Source: Pseudomonas piscis
GTDB lineage: Bacteria; Pseudomonadota; Gammaproteobacteria; Pseudomonadales; Pseudomonadaceae
Direction of reading: 5' to 3'
DNA length: 64,000 nucleotides
Assembly (NCBI RefSeq): GCF_009380155.1
Contig: NZ_WHUV01000002.1
Coordinates: 1,426,001 to 1,490,000, forward strand
The translations under genes and the position numbers were made by a program. Numbering within the stretch: position 1 is the stretch's first letter; every line of letters starts with the position of its first letter. The notes beneath the pieces are model-generated. The model did not search any database. It had not been told where the DNA came from and was given only the letters and a program-made list of their open reading frames with translations. This document shows positions 25,338-34,601 of this stretch, in pieces.

Positions 25338-26621
25338 ATGAATAACAATTATTTCAAGCTGATCTTGAAAGGCTTTGGTTTGATGAGCGGCAGCATGCTG
25401 GGCATATCCGCCCATGCGGACTTCATAAAAGACAGCAAGGCGGATTTAGAACTAAAGAACTACTACTTCAACAGGGACTTCCGTGAAAGTGCGGGCCAAT
25501 CCAAGCGCGAAGAATGGGCCCAGGGATTCATCCTCGATGTCAAATCAGGGTTTACCGAAGGCACCGTGGGCCTGGGTCTCGATGTAGTTGGCATGCTCGG
25601 CTTGAAGCTCGACTCCAGCCCGGACCGGTCCGGCTCGGGCCTGCTATCTCGGGATAACGACGCCTCGTCAAACCAGCCAAGTTACTCCAGGCGTGCCCAC
25701 AATGAATATTCCAAGTTCGGTGTAACGGGCAAGCTGCGCTTTGCCGATACTGAACTGCGCATTGGCCATCTGCTACCCGAACTTCCTACCTTGCAGCCGA
25801 ACGCAAGTCGGTTATTTCCGCAGACTTTTCGCGGCACTCAAGTTACTTCGGCAGACATCAAAGGTTTGGCCTTGATCGGTGGCCAACTCGACCAGACCAA
25901 ACAACGCGAATCCACTGACTACGAAGACATGGCCCTGACTAGCCAGAACGGCGCTTATAAAAGCACAGCCCGGAGCGATCGTTTTCGCTTTGCCGGCGGC
26001 GATTACAAGCTGACCCCGAACATGAGCATTGGGTATCACTTTGCACAGTTGGAAGACATCTACGAACAGCACTTCATCGGTTTGAAAAACAGTTTTCCCG
26101 TGGGCGATGCGCTGTTCAAGACCGACATTCGCTACTTCGCGGCCGACAAGTCAGGCGCAGGCCTGGCAGGAAACGTCGATAACCGTGCCCTGAGTACTCG
26201 CGCAGCCTTTACCTACAAGGGGCACAGCTTTGGCGCGGGGTATCAGAAGCAATATGGGAGCACTCCGTTCACCTACATCAACGGAAGCAACACCTTTCTA
26301 TTTTCCGAATATCAGTTGAGCAACTTCTCGCAGACCGGCGAACGAGTCTGGCATGCACGCTATGACTTTGATTTTTCCGCGCTGGGGATACAAGGGCTGA
26401 CATTCTCGGCCCGATGGGCGAAAGGAGACCAGGCAGAAATCAAGGGTTTTGCCGGAGAGGGGCGTGAGTGGGAGCGAGATGTCGATCTTGGCTACGTGTT
26501 CCAGTCAGGAACGCTCAAAGGGCTGTCGCTACGCTTGCGGAACGCCCTGAGCAAAGCCAACTACTTTCGAGACATGAATGAAAACAGGCTGATTGTTGGC
26601 TACACGGTAGCGCTTTGGTAA
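25338..26621 (+). CDS. OprD-family outer-membrane porin
   Basis: 427 residues with a signal peptide (to about ISAHA, residue 27). Beta-barrel of the OprD family, which lets basic amino acids, small peptides or organic acids across the outer membrane. The start of the mature chain, DFIKDSKADLELKNYYFNRDFRE, and REEWAQGFILDVKSGFTEGTVGLGLDVVGMLGLKLD are the OprD hallmark. The chain ends in VGYTVALW with a terminal aromatic. The upstream ABC importer and the downstream serine hydrolase suggest it is the outer-membrane entry for that importer's substrate, like OpdP for peptides in P. aeruginosa. It lies 108 bp after the ATPase gene and may have its own promoter. Confidence 0.94.
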   Translation: MNNNYFKLILKGFGLMSGSMLGISAHADFIKDSKADLELKNYYFNRDFRESAGQSKREEWAQGFILDVKSGFTEGTVGLGLDVVGMLGLKLDSSPDRSGSGLLSRDNDASSNQPSYSRRAHNEYSKFGVTGKLRFADTELRIGHLLPELPTLQPNASRLFPQTFRGTQVTSADIKGLALIGGQLDQTKQRESTDYEDMALTSQNGAYKSTARSDRFRFAGGDYKLTPNMSIGYHFAQLEDIYEQHFIGLKNSFPVGDALFKTDIRYFAADKSGAGLAGNVDNRALSTRAAFTYKGHSFGAGYQKQYGSTPFTYINGSNTFLFSEYQLSNFSQTGERVWHARYDFDFSALGIQGLTFSARWAKGDQAEIKGFAGEGREWERDVDLGYVFQSGTLKGLSLRLRNALSKANYFRDMNENRLIVGYTVALW

Positions 26622-26761
26622 TGGCTGGGCTCAAGAAGCTGACCGACATCGATGGCAGCCCTGCCTGCCATTGCTGCCAGGGGTATGGAGACCCCCTCGG
26701 GCCAAGAGGATTCGCGCCAACGACCAGCCTGCTGCCAGAGCAAATCCACCATGGCGCCGTA

Positions 26762-27640
26762 TCACTTCTTGCCATGCACATAGTTCAACTTGCTGGCTAC
26801 ATCCAGGTGTCGGTGCAACAAAGTCGAGGCCCACTCGTTATCGCCCTGCTCCAAAGCATCCAGGATCGCCAGATGTTCACAGCAGGAGACTCTAACCCGC
26901 TCGACGTTGTTTACGGTATGGAACTCGGTAAGTCTCCTCAGACGGTTCTGTTGTTGAACCGCCTGCAGGATGTAGCTATTGCCGGAAGCTGCCGCCAACA
27001 GTTCATGGAACTCAGCGTTGTACTCGATGAACCTTTGGCCATCGATTTTGCCTTCCATCAATTCCACTTGGCGTTCACGACAACGGCGGAACTGCTCGGG
27101 GCTCATCTTGAAGGTCGGCTCCAACAGGCCGGCAGGCTCCAGCAACATGCGAAAACGATAACTCTCGAAACGGTTCTTGGGACTGTTCAGAGTTGGCAGG
27201 AACTGCCAGCCATGTCCGTGTTTGCGTTGCATCACCCCCTCATCGGACAGCCGCAACAGGCAACGACGCAACACACTTTTACTAACGCCATAGCGACGCA
27301 ACAGGTCGCTTTCGGAAACCTGGTCGGACACCACCTGGTTCAGGCGGTCGTCGATCAGCCGAACGTACAACTGTTCTTCTTCATTGCGCAGTTCATTGAA
27401 CTGTTCAGCCAAGTCGCGCGCAGTTTGCAGCGGTACGCGAAAACCCTGTTGTGGCAGCGGTTCTATGGCCTTTTGTTCGGCCAGGTAGGCCAACGCGGAG
27501 CGGATCGGCGAACGCGATACCCCCAGGCGCTGGGCCAGCTCCACTTCTTTGAGATGCATTCCTGGCTGCAACTCCCCACAGGCGATGGCTGACAGGATCT
27601 GACTCGCAACCTTGGTCTGCAAAGAAGTGAGTTGGGACAT
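26762..27640 (-). CDS. GntR-family regulator with two winged helices and FCD-like domain
   Basis: 292 residues. The first winged helix (about 5-75) is a standard GntR domain: VASQILSAIACGELQPGMHLKEVELAQRLGVSRSPIRSAL. A second winged-helix-like segment (about 100-160) contains SESDLLRRYGVSKSVLRRCLLRLSDEGVMQRK. An FCD-like helical domain follows, with FIEYNAEFHELLAAASGNSYILQAV. The ATG at 27640 is used; an upstream in-frame ATG at 27658 lacks a ribosome-binding site. It is convergent to the porin and divergent from the serine hydrolase, so it probably controls the whole transporter-porin-hydrolase cluster in response to the substrate or its product. Confidence 0.87.
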   Translation of the reverse strand: MSQLTSLQTKVASQILSAIACGELQPGMHLKEVELAQRLGVSRSPIRSALAYLAEQKAIEPLPQQGFRVPLQTARDLAEQFNELRNEEEQLYVRLIDDRLNQVVSDQVSESDLLRRYGVSKSVLRRCLLRLSDEGVMQRKHGHGWQFLPTLNSPKNRFESYRFRMLLEPAGLLEPTFKMSPEQFRRCRERQVELMEGKIDGQRFIEYNAEFHELLAAASGNSYILQAVQQQNRLRRLTEFHTVNNVERVRVSCCEHLAILDALEQGDNEWASTLLHRHLDVASKLNYVHGKK

Positions 27641-27783
27641 GGCACTAGATCGCTCCATTGAAAGGGGAGCGCAAAGAATACCCGGGGAGAAAAAACTATA
27701 GAACTCGTAAATACACCGAAGCCATGAAAAACCAGCAGATACATGCACTATTCAATCAACAAAAACATTAACAAGGAGTCACC

Positions 27784-29283
27784 ATGACATACGTCCCATT
27801 ACCCAGGGCCCTGCCGGATGAATCTGGAGTCGATCCGGCCGGCATTGTCGACTTTCTTCAATCCGTTACGCGTGACGGCCTTGAACTGCATAGTTTCATG
27901 CTCTATCACCGCGGCGCGGTGGTGGCCGAGGCGTTCTGGCACCCCTATTCGGCGCACCGGATGCACGCACAGCATTCGGCCACCAAGAGCTGGACCGCGA
28001 CAGCCATCGGATTGTTGATCGATGATGGCCGCCTTGCCCTGGACACCAAGGTGGTCAGTTTCTTCTCCGAGTTGTGTCCCCAGCCCATCAGCGCCAACCT
28101 GGCTGCGATGACAGTGGAAGATCTGCTGACCATGCGTACCGGGCACAAGCGCGGAATCTCCGGCGGGGACTGGCGCAACTTGCAAACCAGCTGGGTTGAA
28201 GCCTTCCTCAATGAACCGGTGGATGAGCCGCCAGGGCATTCATTCATCTATAGCAGCGCCTCGAGCTTCATGCTGTCGGCCATAGTCAGCAAAGTCACCG
28301 GCCAAACCATGCATGCCTTCTTGCAGGAACGGGTATTTGACTATCTCGGTTTGCACAACCTGGACTGGGACTTCGCTCCCGGCGGCATCAACTCCGGCGG
28401 CAATGGACTGAGTTGCACCAGCGAGGACTCGTTGAAGTTCGGTGTACTGCATCTGAATCTCGGTCAGTGGCAGGGGCGCCAGTTGTTGTCTGCGCAGTGG
28501 GTTGCCGCAGCGACACGCAACCAGGTTCAGGATGTATGGATGGGCGAGTTCGACGGCAAGCAATACCTGCCGCGCGACAAGAGCAAGAACAACGAAGCCC
28601 AGCGAGAGGGCTATGGCTACCAATGGTGGACGACCGAACACGGTGGCTACTACGCGTCCGGAGTGTTCGGCCAGCAATGCATTGTGCTGCCGGATCAGGA
28701 CACGGTGATCGTCTTCACCTGTGGCCTGCGCCTGGGAGAAAAACGCCTGCACCAAGCCCTGTGGGAACATCTGTTTCCGGCGTTGGGGCGTAGGGCCAGC
28801 ACTCCCCAAGCCAGCCAGGCCCAACTGGATGCCCTGATCGCGAGCCTGCGCCTGCCCACCTTGCAAGGCTTGAAGGATTCGCCCGCCAGCTCCGCGCTAC
28901 AAGGCCGATTCGTCATGGAGGCAAACACCGATCACGTGAGTGAACTGGCTTTTGAATTCCAAGGCGATCACTGCGACTTCACCTTGGTGGATCACCGGGG
29001 CACGCATCACGTGCGCGCAGGCTTGCAACGACCCATCGAGTCGATAACCAGCATCACTGGCCACTACCTGCACCACCAGTACCAAGCTGAGCACACCCCA
29101 GTCATTGCCCAGGCCTGCTGGACTCCCGAAGGTGAGCTATGCATGGACTGGCGTTTTGTCGAGACCGCGTTCACTGACCGGATCACCTGTCGAATGGACA
29201 ACGGAGTCCTGCGCTTTGACCGCGGAGTAAACACCAACGCCGGCGATCTGCAACGTCCAACCTTGTTCGGATCGCGAATATAG
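27784..29283 (+). CDS. Serine hydrolase of the beta-lactamase/DD-peptidase (S12) family
   Basis: 499 residues, no signal peptide, so cytoplasmic. The S-x-x-K nucleophile motif is SATK (HAQHSATKSWTATAIGLL, near residue 67), followed by DLLTMRTGHKRG and, at the place of Y-x-N, YSSAS near 156; the third motif HGGYYASGVFGQ near 293 is H-G-G. A C-terminal beta-rich domain spans about 350-490. Such enzymes include D-aminopeptidases, esterases and 6-aminohexanoate-oligomer hydrolases rather than true penicillinases. The start ATG has AAGGAG 8 nt upstream. Its position beside a GntR gene and after a peptide importer suggests it cleaves the imported amide or ester; the substrate is not known. Confidence 0.9.
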   Translation: MTYVPLPRALPDESGVDPAGIVDFLQSVTRDGLELHSFMLYHRGAVVAEAFWHPYSAHRMHAQHSATKSWTATAIGLLIDDGRLALDTKVVSFFSELCPQPISANLAAMTVEDLLTMRTGHKRGISGGDWRNLQTSWVEAFLNEPVDEPPGHSFIYSSASSFMLSAIVSKVTGQTMHAFLQERVFDYLGLHNLDWDFAPGGINSGGNGLSCTSEDSLKFGVLHLNLGQWQGRQLLSAQWVAAATRNQVQDVWMGEFDGKQYLPRDKSKNNEAQREGYGYQWWTTEHGGYYASGVFGQQCIVLPDQDTVIVFTCGLRLGEKRLHQALWEHLFPALGRRASTPQASQAQLDALIASLRLPTLQGLKDSPASSALQGRFVMEANTDHVSELAFEFQGDHCDFTLVDHRGTHHVRAGLQRPIESITSITGHYLHHQYQAEHTPVIAQACWTPEGELCMDWRFVETAFTDRITCRMDNGVLRFDRGVNTNAGDLQRPTLFGSRI

Positions 29284-29533
29284 CTGCAAGGCATGCGTTC
29301 GATGATGCGCAGGTTCTACTGCCATTGACTGCACTCGCTGGGCAGAAGCTTCAAGGAAGGCATCAGGCGATGCCTCCCGCGATGTCCAACATCCATTCGG
29401 CACGATGCTCAACAGGACGAGCACGGGGATCATGTGCGCAACCGGCTCCTGTTGCGCACAGCCTGTGAACGCGAAACCAGGCGCCAGCCCTGCAAATGCC
29501 TTGAATGTTGACCAGCCCTGCAGCTGCCCTTGA

Positions 29534-30349
29534 CTACCCCAGCAGAAGGGCCGCAACCCAATGAGGGGGTACGTTCAACCTGGTCACCACCAGGTTTTTC
29601 TGGAACACCACCAGTGGATTGCCGCGGGCCGGGCTGATGCGCTCCGCCTCTCTCCAACTTGGCTTGTAGATCCCCATTTGAAAGCAAGGCGGCCACTCCT
29701 GGTGATAGTTGTTGTCACCTTCGATGCGCAGCACCCTTTCACCATTGAGGGTCAGCACGATCAGCCCTGGCGTGATCGTTTCGCCCTGCTCATCGCGCCG
29801 CGACCAGGTGATATCGAAGACCCAGTCATTCCAGCGGTCGTAGATCAGGGGAACCCTGATGGGATGAATCTCCAACGGGTTTCTACGTGGGTCCTTGTCG
29901 AGCATCTTGTATAGGTGCAACTGCCAATGCGGTTGCAAGCCATGCACCGCCAAGGCGATTGGCGGATGCAGGTTCCTGGGTTTTCCGTCGGAGCCCACCA
30001 GAGCGTGCCCCAGCCATCGCGTGATGATTGCGTCTTGTCTGAACCTGGGCCAGGTGGAGGGGATGTAGTGCGAGACGGCATAGCGATAGCGCCCCCACTG
30101 AAACAGTTTGTGCTGGATCTCGGTACCAAACGACCGGCCATCGTCCGGCACCACGAAGCGCGCCACGAACTGCTCCGCACCTGCTGGATCGGCGACCAGC
30201 GCCACACTGCTCTGGCCTGGGGAGTCAAGGAGCATGGAGCTCCAGGCCCGCCCGCCAGCATTGGTGTTGGGCCTGCCCACGCTGATCTCGCCGTTCCCGA
30301 AGTCATCACGGAACACCACGCAACCTCCTGGTTGAGTATCTGTACGCAT
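29534..30349 (-). CDS. Polysaccharide-lyase-like protein (heparin lyase I fold)
   Basis: 271 residues. The order FRDDFGNGEISVGRPNT..., EIQHKLFQWGRYRYAVSHYIPSTW, LIYDRWNDWVFDITWSRRDEQGE, LTLNGERVLRIEGDNNYH and FQMGIYKPSWREAE matches the jelly-roll heparin-lyase I-like family (Pfam polysaccharide lyase 14099), from memory. These enzymes cleave uronic-acid polymers by beta-elimination. There is no signal peptide, so secretion by Sec is unlikely; it may act in the cytoplasm or leave by another route. The ATG at 30349 has GGGAG 8-10 nt upstream; a TTG two codons earlier is also possible. It has no obvious partner genes. Confidence 0.6.
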   Translation of the reverse strand: MRTDTQPGGCVVFRDDFGNGEISVGRPNTNAGGRAWSSMLLDSPGQSSVALVADPAGAEQFVARFVVPDDGRSFGTEIQHKLFQWGRYRYAVSHYIPSTWPRFRQDAIITRWLGHALVGSDGKPRNLHPPIALAVHGLQPHWQLHLYKMLDKDPRRNPLEIHPIRVPLIYDRWNDWVFDITWSRRDEQGETITPGLIVLTLNGERVLRIEGDNNYHQEWPPCFQMGIYKPSWREAERISPARGNPLVVFQKNLVVTRLNVPPHWVAALLLG

Positions 30350-30702
30350 CGCCAACGTCTCCCTTGTTTAGGATCAACAACACGAGCCTGTTCAGTGCGC
30401 TGAAAGCTCCATGCACTGAACGCCACGAAGAAATACCTGCCCTGTGCGAGGGGACCGCCCTACCCTGCGCGTCATACCAAGCCGGACGGGGACGCAAGCC
30501 ACACGAGCAGGCTCGACCTCCCGGCCCCTCTCGCTAGCGTGCTTCCTCGTCGTCAGGCCGATGACCACAAGTCCGGCAAGACGAGGGCTGCGCAGGTCGC
30601 CAGGCCCACCATGGGGCCCGGCCCTGCTGGCCCATCTCTACATCCAGGATCCGCTGGTGAATCTTGTGACCCGCGCCGATCACAGGAGAGCGTTGCCGGC
30701 CT
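30350..30702. other. Intergenic region
   Basis: About 350 bp between the lyase-like gene and the end of the TonB transducer gene, both on the minus strand. It should contain the lyase promoter. I see no gene or strong structure. Confidence 0.5.
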
Positions 30703-33537
30703 TCAGAACTTCGTTTGCATGCCCATCCGCAGGGTACGGCCCGGCGCGGGCATGAAGCTTTGCGCCAGCGGGTCGAGGTAGTAGCGATCGGTGAGGTTCT
30801 GCAACGAAACGTTGAAGCTGGTGTGATCCTGCAACTGATAGTTGAGGAACAAATCCACCAGGGCTACTTCGCGATAGTTCAACTGTGGAGTGGTCGCACC
30901 GGTCTGCCAGGGCTTGTCAGCGGTAACAGTAGGGCCCGAGGTATAGGTGATGCGGGTGCCGAGGGTCAGACTCTGATCGAAGAAACGCAAGCCGGTGGTC
31001 AGGTTGCCGGCGAACCGTGGCGGATTCTGGGTATTGGTGTAGGAACCCATGAAGCTGCCCGGGGTACAGTTCGGGGTGTCAGCGGTTTTCTGGTAGGGGT
31101 TGGCGGTGGCACGCAACGTGGCGGCGAATTGCGAGTCGCAGGTTTCGGTCTTCAGGTAATAGGTGGACGACAGATCGGCGAAGACCCGGCCAGCGTCATA
31201 GCGGGTTTGCAACTCCAGGCCGCTGGTCTTGAAGCTGTCGGTGTTGCTGAAGCGCATCAGCCCCCACAGGCCCGGGCTTGGGTCGTAGTAGCGAGTGATG
31301 TAGTTCTTGATGGTGTTGTTGAAGTAGGCAAGCTTGAACGCCGCCGAGTCACCGTCCACCAGCAAGTCCTTCTGCAGGGTGCTGGCGCCGATTTCCCAGT
31401 TGCTCGAACGTTCGGGCTTGAGATTCTTGCCCGGCATGGTCTGCAACACTCCCTGACTGGTCTCGAACAACGAAGGCATGCGCATGCCCTGGGTGTACGA
31501 GGCATAGATGAAGGTATCGGGCGCCACCTCCAGGTTCACCCCGAAGGCCGGGGCGAAGGCGCTGCCGCTATTGCGATCCTTACCGGAGTAGTCATAGCCG
31601 GTGACCACCCGGCCTACTTGAGAGTCGCCGACTTCTGTTTCAGTCGCACCGTATTGGTTATAGGGCGTGCCCTCGAACGGATAGTTGGTATTGGTGAACA
31701 CCGTGCCGTTGTTCAACCGTGGATCGGTGGCATCGGTGTACTGGCCGTTCTGATCGGGGAACCACATCAGGTAGCCATAGCTGCCGGGCTTGGTGACCGT
31801 CACATACTTGTGCTCGCGCTCCTCGCGACGGGCGCTGGCCCGGGGAATCTCATCCTTGGTGCGGTAGTAGGTGTAGCGTCCGCCGCCCCACAGGGCCAGA
31901 CTTTCCACTGGCTTGTACTCCAGCTTGCCATTGAGGCTGAACTCTTGCCGTGAACCTTCGCGCAACATGCGATTGGCGTTGATATCGTCCTGGGTGGTGA
32001 CCACGCCTTTCTGCGGTTTCAGGTCTTCGACCTGGAACGAACCGCCCAGGTCCAGTTTCAAGTCACCGTAGGCGGTCTTGAAGCGCGAACTGTTGCTCAG
32101 ATCGCCGCCAACGCGTTGGTTGGCCTGGCGACTCCAGCTGCGGTCCGACCGATAGGCCTGGGACGCCGGGGCCGCCACCGAGGTCAGCTGGCTGGTCTGT
32201 GCGTCGGTCATCCACAGGCCGGCAGTCAGGTCCACCAGGGGGTTGTTATCAGGCAGGTAGTTGTACCGTGCGGTATAGCTATCGATCTTCGTGTGACCCA
32301 GCGGGTATTGGTAGATACCACCGGTGCCGAAACGAAAGATGTCCGAGGGCATGATTTCGCCAATACGCCCGTCATAACGACGGTAGCCCAGCTCGAAGGT
32401 ATGACCGTCCGCCGGACGCAGAGTGGTCTTTAGCAGGTACGACTCGGTCCGCGATGAGGAGTTGAGCACCTCCTCGCCGGCGTTGTAGGTCTTGGCCACG
32501 CTGCTCTCTTCATCGCCGTCGCGGTCGTATACGCGATAACGCTCCTGGCCCTTCTTGCCGGCAAAATAGTTGCCCTGGTTGCGCTTGGCATAGGCGGCCA
32601 CCACATCGAACAGGTCATGACGATAGGCGAACGCGGCACTGCCTGCCTCCGCCTCGGAACCGAACAAGCCGCCCCGGCTCTGGTGCGGCTCGGAGTACAG
32701 GTCCTGGGTCTTGGAATGACCATCGCGCGAGGCTGGCGCAACGCCGTTGTTCCACAGGTCGCCCTTCAAGCGCAGGCCGACATCCTTACCCTCACGCAAG
32801 ATGTCGTCGACGCCGATGGTGCGCATCTTCACCGTACCGCCGATGGCGCTGGAGGTCAGGCTCGGGCCCTTGTCGATGGCAATGTCGCTGATCAGGTCTG
32901 GATCGATGTAGCTGCGCTGCTGGGTGCCGGCGTAGCCGCGATAGACATCCAGCGCCTGCTGCGAACCATCCACTGTCACCGCCACCCGGCTCTGGCCCTG
33001 GATACCGCGGATGTTCACGTCCAGGCCACCGCCATTGCGGCTGTCACCCACTTGTACACCCGGCTGGCCTTTAAGCATGTCGCCCACCGAAACCACGCCG
33101 AAGCGCTGCATGTCTTCACTGGAGATGTACACCGACGAACGCGGTGCCCGATATACCTCTTCCTGGTCGGGGTTCTCGCCCTTGACCTTCTGCACCGGCA
33201 AGGCCACCGACTCTTGGCGCAGACGCAAGGCATAAGCACCATCGGGCTGGCGTTGATAACCCAGGCCGGTACCGTCCAACAGCTGGCTCAAGCCGTTCTC
33301 GGTCGTAAACTCACCTTGCAGGCCCCGACTACTCTTGCCGGCGGTGAGCAAGGCATTGCCTGCCAGGCCGATCCCCGCTTGCGCTCCGAAGCGCGCCAGG
33401 ACCTGGTCCAGCGGACCGGCATCGATCTGGTACTGGCGCTCGCCGACAGCGAACGCCAGCTCGCTGCCCAGTGGCTGCAAGCTGAGAAAAAGCAAGGCAA
33501 AGGTGCGGGTGCGCAAGGCACGGGCGGGGCATGTCAT
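30703..33537 (-). CDS. TonB-dependent transducer receptor with STN domain, heme/hemoprotein type (HxuA/HasR-like)
   Basis: 944 residues. After the signal peptide (FALLFLSLQPLGSELAFA) comes an STN signalling domain at about 32-108 (RQYQIDAGPLDQVLARFGAQAG...), then the TonB box region, a plug with DMLKGQPGVQVGDSRNGGGLDVNIRGIQGQSRVAVTVDG and SSAIGGTVKMRTIG, and a 22-strand barrel ending RTLRMGMQTKF. The plug resembles heme/hemoglobin receptors. With the FecR-type and ECF sigma genes just upstream it forms a cell-surface signalling set like HasISR or the P. aeruginosa HxuIRA group; heme as ligand is inferred. AGGAG lies 6 nt before the ATG. Confidence 0.88.
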   Translation of the reverse strand: MTCPARALRTRTFALLFLSLQPLGSELAFAVGERQYQIDAGPLDQVLARFGAQAGIGLAGNALLTAGKSSRGLQGEFTTENGLSQLLDGTGLGYQRQPDGAYALRLRQESVALPVQKVKGENPDQEEVYRAPRSSVYISSEDMQRFGVVSVGDMLKGQPGVQVGDSRNGGGLDVNIRGIQGQSRVAVTVDGSQQALDVYRGYAGTQQRSYIDPDLISDIAIDKGPSLTSSAIGGTVKMRTIGVDDILREGKDVGLRLKGDLWNNGVAPASRDGHSKTQDLYSEPHQSRGGLFGSEAEAGSAAFAYRHDLFDVVAAYAKRNQGNYFAGKKGQERYRVYDRDGDEESSVAKTYNAGEEVLNSSSRTESYLLKTTLRPADGHTFELGYRRYDGRIGEIMPSDIFRFGTGGIYQYPLGHTKIDSYTARYNYLPDNNPLVDLTAGLWMTDAQTSQLTSVAAPASQAYRSDRSWSRQANQRVGGDLSNSSRFKTAYGDLKLDLGGSFQVEDLKPQKGVVTTQDDINANRMLREGSRQEFSLNGKLEYKPVESLALWGGGRYTYYRTKDEIPRASARREEREHKYVTVTKPGSYGYLMWFPDQNGQYTDATDPRLNNGTVFTNTNYPFEGTPYNQYGATETEVGDSQVGRVVTGYDYSGKDRNSGSAFAPAFGVNLEVAPDTFIYASYTQGMRMPSLFETSQGVLQTMPGKNLKPERSSNWEIGASTLQKDLLVDGDSAAFKLAYFNNTIKNYITRYYDPSPGLWGLMRFSNTDSFKTSGLELQTRYDAGRVFADLSSTYYLKTETCDSQFAATLRATANPYQKTADTPNCTPGSFMGSYTNTQNPPRFAGNLTTGLRFFDQSLTLGTRITYTSGPTVTADKPWQTGATTPQLNYREVALVDLFLNYQLQDHTSFNVSLQNLTDRYYLDPLAQSFMPAPGRTLRMGMQTKF

Positions 33538-33635
33538 GCAAGACTCCTAGGGGGTTGGCACCCACCTGTCCCGGTGGGTAATACCTGGAGGCCCAACCAG
33601 CCCGGCAAAAACTGCGCAGGAGAAGAAAAATATTT

Positions 33636-34601
33636 TCAAGCGGGCACCAAGGTCACCCAGTAACGGGTCCGCCGCTCGATGCGCACCGGCAGCGTGCGGG
33701 CCAGCAGCGTCAGGGCCGCATCGGTATCGTCCAGCTGGAAACTGCCGGTCACCCGCAGGGCCGCCACCGTCTCGCTGCAGCGCAGAATGCCCGGGCGGTA
33801 CCGCGCAAGCTCCATCAGCAGACGGTCCAGGCGCATGCGTTCGGCAGGCAGGATGCCGCGCAGCCAGGCCTGGGCCAGGAAGGTATCGACAGGGCTTGGC
33901 GCACCGACCCCACGGCTGTCGACCCGGGCCCGCCAGCCGGCCGCCAGGCTCAAGGAACCTGCGCTCTGCCGAGCATTGACCTGCACCTGCCCGCGCAACA
34001 CCGTCACCAGGGTGCCCAGGTGGTCATGGCGCACCAGCAAATGAGCGCCATGGCCGTACAGCAGTGCATCGGGGGTCAGCATTTGCAAGGCCGGGGACGG
34101 GCCATGCAGGTCCAGCGCCAGCTCTCCCTCGACCAACTGCAGACTGCGCCGTTGCGCATTGAACTCCAGGTTTGCCGCGCTGGCAGTGTTCAGCCACAGG
34201 GAGCTGCCATCGGCCAGGATCCAATGCCGACGCTCGCCGACGCCGGTGCGATAGCTGGCCAGGGCCGAACGCACCAGGGTCGAATCCGCGCCCTTCCAGG
34301 ACAATCCCCCCAACACCCCGAAAGCCAGCAGGCACTTGAGCAACTGCCGGCGGCGCCGCGGATCGACTCCTGCGGCCTCCAGGGCCTGGCGCGCGGTGGC
34401 GTCGGCCAACAGCCCGGCTCCCGGCTGCAACAGCAGCGGCAAACTGCTGACCCGCTGCCAGGCCCGCTCATGCTCGGCACTGGCTTGCCGCCAATGCTCC
34501 AGGGCCTGCCACTCGCGGGGCCCCATCAGCCCGGATTGCGAACGCACCAGCCAGTCGATGGCGCTGTCGCGCACCCGTGGATCGAGCACCATGCCACTCA
34601 T
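33636..34601 (-). CDS. FecR-family anti-sigma/sigma-regulator (membrane)
   Basis: 321 residues. The N-terminal DUF4880-type cytoplasmic segment is AIDWLVRSQSGLMGPREWQALEHWRQ; one membrane helix follows at about 86-102 after four arginines (LLKCLLAFGVLGGLSW). The periplasmic FecR domain includes YRTGVGERRHWILADGSSLWLNTASAANLEF, and an STN-like C-terminus ends at PVRIERRTRYWVTLVPA. It holds the sigma factor inactive or activates it when the loaded receptor signals through its STN domain. The ATG overlaps the sigma-factor stop (ATGA). The gap to the receptor gene is 98 bp. Confidence 0.92.
   Translation of the reverse strand: MSGMVLDPRVRDSAIDWLVRSQSGLMGPREWQALEHWRQASAEHERAWQRVSSLPLLLQPGAGLLADATARQALEAAGVDPRRRRQLLKCLLAFGVLGGLSWKGADSTLVRSALASYRTGVGERRHWILADGSSLWLNTASAANLEFNAQRRSLQLVEGELALDLHGPSPALQMLTPDALLYGHGAHLLVRHDHLGTLVTVLRGQVQVNARQSAGSLSLAAGWRARVDSRGVGAPSPVDTFLAQAWLRGILPAERMRLDRLLMELARYRPGILRCSETVAALRVTGSFQLDDTDAALTLLARTLPVRIERRTRYWVTLVPA

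Noticed and set aside
27784..29283. Considered a true beta-lactamase
   Set aside because: It lacks a signal peptide, has a large C-terminal extension and a YSS in place of Y-x-N, so a cytoplasmic peptidase/esterase-type hydrolase is more likely.
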